A stretch of DNA of 55,052 nt from Lachnospiraceae bacterium (GTDB lineage: Bacteria > Bacillota > Clostridia > Lachnospirales > Lachnospiraceae). The position numbers and the translations under genes were made by a program. The stretch spans positions 1 through 55,052 of the forward strand of contig JAGAYR010000047.1 of the NCBI GenBank assembly GCA_017940415.1. Direction: 5' to 3'. Shown here piece by piece: positions 51,786 to 55,052 of this stretch (positions are counted from its first letter, which is position 1; the number at the start of each line of letters is the position of its first letter). Below the pieces are notes generated by a model, which saw only the letters and a program-made list of their open reading frames with translations, had not been told where the DNA came from and did no database searches.

Positions 51786-52967
51786 TTAAATTGGCGTAGA
51801 ATTCTTTGAAAAAATCTCCATTGCTTCCTCAAGGGATTCATCTGTTACATGTACATATGTATCCATTGTGGTGGAGAGATTGGAATGCCCCAGAATCTTC
51901 TGAAGGGCTTTGGGTTTTACTCCTCTTTCGATGCACCTGGTAGCAAATGTATGTCTGAGTGCATGCATGCAAAAAGGTTTTATCCCGGCAGATTCACAGA
52001 TTTTATACAGATTGGTATCATATGATGAGTTCTTGGTCGGTTCACCTGTTCTGAAGTTAATGAAAACAAGGTCTTTCATTCTAAAACGTCTTGTGCGCCC
52101 ACTGCAAGGATCAATGTATTCAAGTTCCTGCTCCAGAAGAGGTGATTCCTTGCGAAAAGGTCTCTTTTCATAGACAGATCTTAAAATATCATACGCCTCG
52201 TCCGTCAAAGGAATGGTTCGAAATCCTGACATTGTCTTAGGCGGTGCAGCTCTCCACTGTTTCTGTCCATAGCGGAATTCCATCTGCTTCTCAACAGTGA
52301 TGGTACGCTTATCGAAGTCAACACAATCCCATGTTAATCCAATAAGTTCTCCAGTTCTCAAGCCCGTCTGTAAAACAAGCAAAAATTGCGGCGCATTCCT
52401 TGTCTTCTTAGCAGCTTCAACAAAACGATTCTGCTCATCGATAGTAAGGAAGTGTATCACACCTCTCTTCTTAACCTTAGGCATTACTACACCATTAAGC
52501 GGCTGATTGGGAATAATGTCATTCATCATGGCACTTTTCAGCATTGAACCCATGCAAATATATGTCTGATAGATTGTGCTTGTAGCATATCTACCATCCA
52601 TCGCATTTATGATCTGCTGACAATGCATAGCTTTGACATCCGTAATCTTCATCTTACCTATACGAGGCTTGATATCACGTTCATACCTGTCACGATAGTT
52701 CCTTTGTGTGTTTGGCGCCAATGAGGATTTAAAAGTCCTCATCCAGTACCGATACCACTGATCAACAGTAAGAGTCTCTACTCTGCCGTCCACATCCTCA
52801 TCATTATTTAGTTTTCCTAAAGCGACATATTTCTTTGCTTCTGATACTTTATCAAAATACTTCTCGTGTCGCTTACCATCTGCACCTGTATATCTGGCGG
52901 AATATTTTCCGTCTTTCCTTTGCATGACCCCAGGTCCAAGTTCTTTACCTTTCAGGTCTTTCCCCAT
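51786..52967 (-). CDS. int: tyrosine recombinase/integrase (Tn916-Int type)
   Basis: About 393 aa. An N-terminal arm-binding AP2-like domain (GVMQRKDGKYSARYTGADGK) is followed by a SAM-like core-binding domain (VDQWYRYWMRTFKSSLAPNT) and the catalytic domain with Arg (LQTGLRTGELIGLTWDCV), HxxR (HALRHTFATRCIERG), His (LGHSNLSTTMDTY) and the Tyr nucleophile in MDTYVHVT. It integrates and excises the element. The start at 52967 is chosen for AGGAG 8 bases upstream; the frame opens earlier at 53045, beyond a terminator-like hairpin. The 3' end overlaps one of the repeated sites. Confidence 0.95.
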   Translation of the reverse strand: MGKDLKGKELGPGVMQRKDGKYSARYTGADGKRHEKYFDKVSEAKKYVALGKLNNDEDVDGRVETLTVDQWYRYWMRTFKSSLAPNTQRNYRDRYERDIKPRIGKMKITDVKAMHCQQIINAMDGRYATSTIYQTYICMGSMLKSAMMNDIIPNQPLNGVVMPKVKKRGVIHFLTIDEQNRFVEAAKKTRNAPQFLLVLQTGLRTGELIGLTWDCVDFDKRTITVEKQMEFRYGQKQWRAAPPKTMSGFRTIPLTDEAYDILRSVYEKRPFRKESPLLEQELEYIDPCSGRTRRFRMKDLVFINFRTGEPTKNSSYDTNLYKICESAGIKPFCMHALRHTFATRCIERGVKPKALQKILGHSNLSTTMDTYVHVTDESLEEAMEIFSKNSTPI

Positions 52968-52993
52968 ACGATCAGCTCCTTTCCTTCTTCCGA

Positions 52994-53040
52994 AAAAGAG
53001 CCTAAGTGCAAGCAATACATTAACACAAATAGGCTCTTTT
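52994..53040 (-). terminator. attenuator-like terminator between xis and int
   Basis: An 11-bp stem (AAAAGAGCCTA, 52994-53004 with TAGGCTCTTTT, 53030-53040) with a 25-base loop; on the minus strand GGCTCTTTTT follows the stem. It lies between the xis stop and the chosen int start, so it could limit int transcription from the xis side. Confidence 0.7.
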
Positions 53041-53048
53041 TTCAATAT

Positions 53049-53059
53049 ATTGGCGTAAA
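53049..53059 (+). repeat. ATTGGCGTAAA site upstream of int
   Basis: An exact copy of the 11-mer found twice at 51693-51714, in opposite orientation, between xis and int. A likely Int or Xis binding site. Confidence 0.65.
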
Positions 53060-53073
53060 GTCAAAAAGGCGAA

Positions 53074-53280
53074 TCACACCTCTGTAGCGCGGTTTATGTA
53101 CTCTTCAAATGGCACTCTTTTGATTAAAGTTTTCTTCCCAACATACAATACAAAATCACAAAATGGTGACTTAGTCAGCTCCCTGAGTTTATTCATTCCG
53201 ATGCCGCTATATGCAGCCGCCTCTTCAATAGAAAGAGTCATTTTATCCTTTATTGCAACTTCATAATGTTCGCTACTCAT
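53074..53280 (-). CDS. xis: excisionase
   Basis: 68 aa, Tn916-Xis/MerR-like winged helix: MTLSIEEAAAYSGIGMNKLR, then LTKSPFCDFVLYVGKKTLIK and RVPFEEYINRA, the pattern of the excisionase family that bends DNA at the element ends and directs Int to excision. It overlaps the ATPase gene by 4 bases and precedes int, the usual order. Nothing else of similar size fits the family better. Confidence 0.92.
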   Translation of the reverse strand: MSSEHYEVAIKDKMTLSIEEAAAYSGIGMNKLRELTKSPFCDFVLYVGKKTLIKRVPFEEYINRATEV

Positions 53281-54083
53281 AAAGCTCCTCCCTTCTCAAA
53301 TATCGATTCCATGTATTCGCATTTATTTTCAGCCGAAGGCAGGCGCTTACTGACTCCGTCAATACATAACGGAACACACATATCAAAAATACGGTCATAA
53401 ATTCTCTGATACTGAATATCATCTCTTGCTCTAAGCTGCTTCATTTCTATAAGTGACAGATTAGTAGTAACAATGAGCGGCTTACCGGATTCCCATCTGC
53501 GATTAACAACATTGAAGACATTCTGCATTGCAAACTCAGATTTTCTCTCTGCCCCAAGGTCATCAAGAATAAGCAGATCATAATCTGACAGTGACTTTAC
53601 ATATTCTTCTGAATCGAAAATGGAGATATTACTGATTTCAGCGAAGTCCTTCATCAGCACTCTCAAGCCTTTATCCAAAAGCGCATTTGCTATAGCGGCA
53701 GCCATGTAAGTCTTTCCGCTTCCGACACCGCCAAATAGAATAAGCCCTGCTCTTTTATGTTTTATCTCATCCCAATTAGCAACAAACGCTTTTGCCTTGT
53801 CCATCATCGGATTTTTGCCGTCATCATTTTCAAAAGTCCATTCACGCATTCTGGATTCATGAAAGCAAATACTCCTGTTCCCTGCGACAAGCGCCTGGAA
53901 CTCCCTTTCTTTTCGTTCAACCTGCTCTGCTTCATACCTGCTGCGCTGACACTCACACATAATATGAACCTTAAAATCGGCACCCATAATTGAATTAGGA
54001 ATAGCATGCTGCCTGGGAGTATGACAATTGCTACAGTATTCAAGGCCACCATCTCCAATATAGATATCATCTTCTGCTTTCAT
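53277..54083 (-). CDS. DnaC/IstB-like helicase-loader ATPase
   Basis: 268 aa. The N-terminal zinc motif (CSNCHTPRQH, CECQ) is followed by a AAA+ core with Walker A GGVGSGKTYMAAA, Walker B DLLILDDLGAE and sensor-I VTTNLS. It would load a replicative helicase onto the element or its plasmid-like form. It overlaps the initiator gene by 1 base and xis by 4, so these genes are one transcript. Confidence 0.92.
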   Translation of the reverse strand: MKAEDDIYIGDGGLEYCSNCHTPRQHAIPNSIMGADFKVHIMCECQRSRYEAEQVERKEREFQALVAGNRSICFHESRMREWTFENDDGKNPMMDKAKAFVANWDEIKHKRAGLILFGGVGSGKTYMAAAIANALLDKGLRVLMKDFAEISNISIFDSEEYVKSLSDYDLLILDDLGAERKSEFAMQNVFNVVNRRWESGKPLIVTTNLSLIEMKQLRARDDIQYQRIYDRIFDMCVPLCIDGVSKRLPSAENKCEYMESIFEKGGAL

Positions 54084-54589
54084 TAATAATGGCCTCCTCT
54101 TCCCGATGTATATTTATCTGTATGTAAGTTTTGTATATCTGTATAGTTATTAGTGGTCATATTTCCGGCTGTCTGAGAGCCAGAATTCTGCACTTTGCCA
54201 ATCCGGTTTTCTGCCTTACCGGAGTTAATATTCTGTCCCATAAGACAACTTTTTGGCACTCTCACATAGATATGCGTGGTATAGAGATCCATTCGTTTTC
54301 TGTAAATAAGTCCATGAAACTCCAATTCCTTTAGTGAAGCTTTTACAGTAGATATTCCCTTACCGACATATTTTGCAAGCTCATCAATAGAAAATCGGAC
54401 ATAGACCTCACCATAGTCGTTCTGCCAAGCATTCTTCTGTGATAAAAGTGCCCTGTTCAAAAGACTGCCATAGATTAACAGCGTTGTACTGCTGAATCTA
54501 CTGTTTAAAAGACATATTGGAACCGGTATATACATTCCAAGGCGAGATTCTTTCCTCATGCTCACAAAATCTGTTTTCTTGCTAAACAT
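54083..54589 (-). CDS. replication initiator-like protein (RepA N-terminal type, short)
   Basis: 168 aa. The N-terminal region resembles the winged-helix RepA_N fold: YIPVPICLLNSRFSSTTLLI, VRFSIDELAKYVGKGISTVK, then ASLKELEFHGLIYRKRM. The C-terminus is Asn/Thr-rich and unstructured (NNYTDIQNLHTDKYTSGRGG). Next to a DnaC-like loader, it is probably the origin-binding initiator of the element, although a plain helix-turn-helix regulator is possible. No origin repeats were found in the window. Confidence 0.7.
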   Translation of the reverse strand: MFSKKTDFVSMRKESRLGMYIPVPICLLNSRFSSTTLLIYGSLLNRALLSQKNAWQNDYGEVYVRFSIDELAKYVGKGISTVKASLKELEFHGLIYRKRMDLYTTHIYVRVPKSCLMGQNINSGKAENRIGKVQNSGSQTAGNMTTNNYTDIQNLHTDKYTSGRGGHY

Positions 54590-55001
54590 TCATCACGTCC
54601 TCCCCATAAACTTTAATGTATCGATTCAGGGTTTTCTTCTGCCTGTAATACGAATTTCTAATTTCGGAAAGTTCCTTTTCCAATTCCTTGATTCTCTTAT
54701 TCTCTCTTGCATTTCTGGATAGCAACACATCCATATTGTCATAGAATTCATCAACAGCCTCAGCATCAAGTTCAAAAGAATCATCTTCCTTGCAATACCA
54801 AATCAATCCGATACTATTACTTTTTGCCACATTCACACACGCTCTGGCACTGGACTCAGGCATTTTAAATTCATCCATCAATTTTCCCTTAAGCTTCTTG
54901 GAATTCACTGCCCCTTCACAACTCACAACCCAGTACGCCGGCAATTGTGTTGCCAGATGCCTCAATATCTTCACAAATTTCTCATCAGTGTAATCACTCA
55001 T
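54582..55001 (-). CDS. element-borne protein of unknown function with C-terminal coiled coil
   Basis: About 139 aa. The N-terminal part is a small globular region (EKFVKILRHLATQLPAYWVV, then SSARACVNVAKSNSIGLIWY). The C-terminal 40 residues are a charged coiled coil (NKRIKELEKELSEIRNSYYR). No function recognised; a DNA-binding or regulatory role is possible. ATG 54999-55001 is preferred over 55022 because GGAGG lies 6 bases upstream. It overlaps the next gene by 8 bases. Confidence 0.7.
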   Translation of the reverse strand: MSDYTDEKFVKILRHLATQLPAYWVVSCEGAVNSKKLKGKLMDEFKMPESSARACVNVAKSNSIGLIWYCKEDDSFELDAEAVDEFYDNMDVLLSRNARENKRIKELEKELSEIRNSYYRQKKTLNRYIKVYGEDVMNV

Positions 55002-55052
55002 TGCAATCCTCCTGTCCTGCATTAATATTGGCTGAAGCTTCTTTGCCTTTCA
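54994..55052 (-). CDS. 3' end of a further element gene (cut by window edge)
   Basis: One minus-strand frame stays open from the right edge to TGA at 54994-54996 and overlaps the next start (ATGAGTGA). The visible residues (KEASANINAGQEDCNE) allow no identification. The overlap style matches the other genes of this element. Confidence 0.4.
   Translation of the reverse strand, partial: KGKEASANINAGQEDCNE

Larger units (their letters stand above)
51690..55052 (-). mobile_element. integrative element, integrase end (continues past the window)
   Basis: The run int (51786-52967), xis (53074-53280), DnaC-like loader, replication-initiator-like protein and a further small gene is the recombination and replication module of a Gram-positive integrative (possibly conjugative) element. 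The left boundary is inferred to lie between int and ychF, where tandem ATTGGCGTAAA repeats occur at 51693-51723. The att core is not identified, because the other end is outside the window. Confidence 0.8.

Noticed and set aside
1-55052. CRISPR arrays, rRNA and tRNA genes
   Set aside because: I looked for regularly spaced repeats and cloverleaf or rRNA signatures in the gaps and found none.

Overview
The window looks like a Gram-positive Firmicute of the Lachnospiraceae type (Butyrivibrio/Pseudobutyrivibrio-like). The evidence is moderate GC, strong GGAGG-type ribosome binding sites, class B sortase and LCP proteins, S20 and FtsZ with UUG starts, an mraZ-rsmH-ftsL division cluster, zinc-ribbon proteins and a secreted transglutaminase with 'FD..Y....PD' repeats. 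The genus is inference; no rRNA or tRNA gene is visible. Almost everything is on the minus strand except a block at 30.0-34.1 kb.

Layout. 1-11 kb: a surface-glycopolymer locus read leftwards. It holds a class B sortase, an LCP-family ligase, a small cell-wall-anchored protein with an APKTG sorting signal, GT4 and GT2 glycosyltransferases, a large protein typical of such clusters, an ABC-2 permease, and an ABC ATPase fused to a secreted cohesin-like domain. A YefM/Phd-RelE toxin-antitoxin cassette bounded by 21-bp inverted repeats follows, then a GlfT2-like glycosyltransferase and the start of another GT2. 11-16 kb: hemW, lepA, rpsT and a zinc-ribbon membrane protein. 16-22 kb: a secreted transglutaminase, a membrane-anchored BMP-type binding protein, and a 1.2-kaa ECF-S-like/beta-propeller/Y_Y_Y/HD-GYP protein. 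21.8-23.6 kb: a flotillin behind a yybP-ykoY (manganese) riboswitch. 23.6-25.8 kb: an esterase pseudogene, an LRR lipoprotein and a methyltransferase. 25.9-29.2 kb: tpiA, pgk, gap. 30-34 kb (plus strand): a PHP histidinol-phosphatase-like gene, a two-component system and a CPBP protease. 34-41 kb: an XRE membrane regulator, trmO, a pair of palindromic repeat elements, and an mnmA-cysteine desulfurase-nhaC operon. 41-49.4 kb: nrdR, ftsZ and a streamlined division cluster up to mraZ. 49.6-51.6 kb: lgt and ychF. 51.7 kb to the right edge: the integrase end of an integrative element (int, xis, DnaC-like ATPase, replication-initiator-like protein) inserted just upstream of ychF.

How it works together. 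The left locus reads as one programme: make a glycan, export it through an ABC-2 transporter, attach it with LCP, and anchor a partner protein by sortase. The most unusual items are the ABC ATPase carrying an N-terminal extracytoplasmic cohesin-like domain, the Mn riboswitch in front of a flotillin gene, and the propeller/HD-GYP sensor with an ECF-S-like membrane module next to a BMP-like binding protein. Several starts were moved to GTG or TTG codons with clear ribosome binding sites. Coordinates and motif calls were read by eye; no database search was run.
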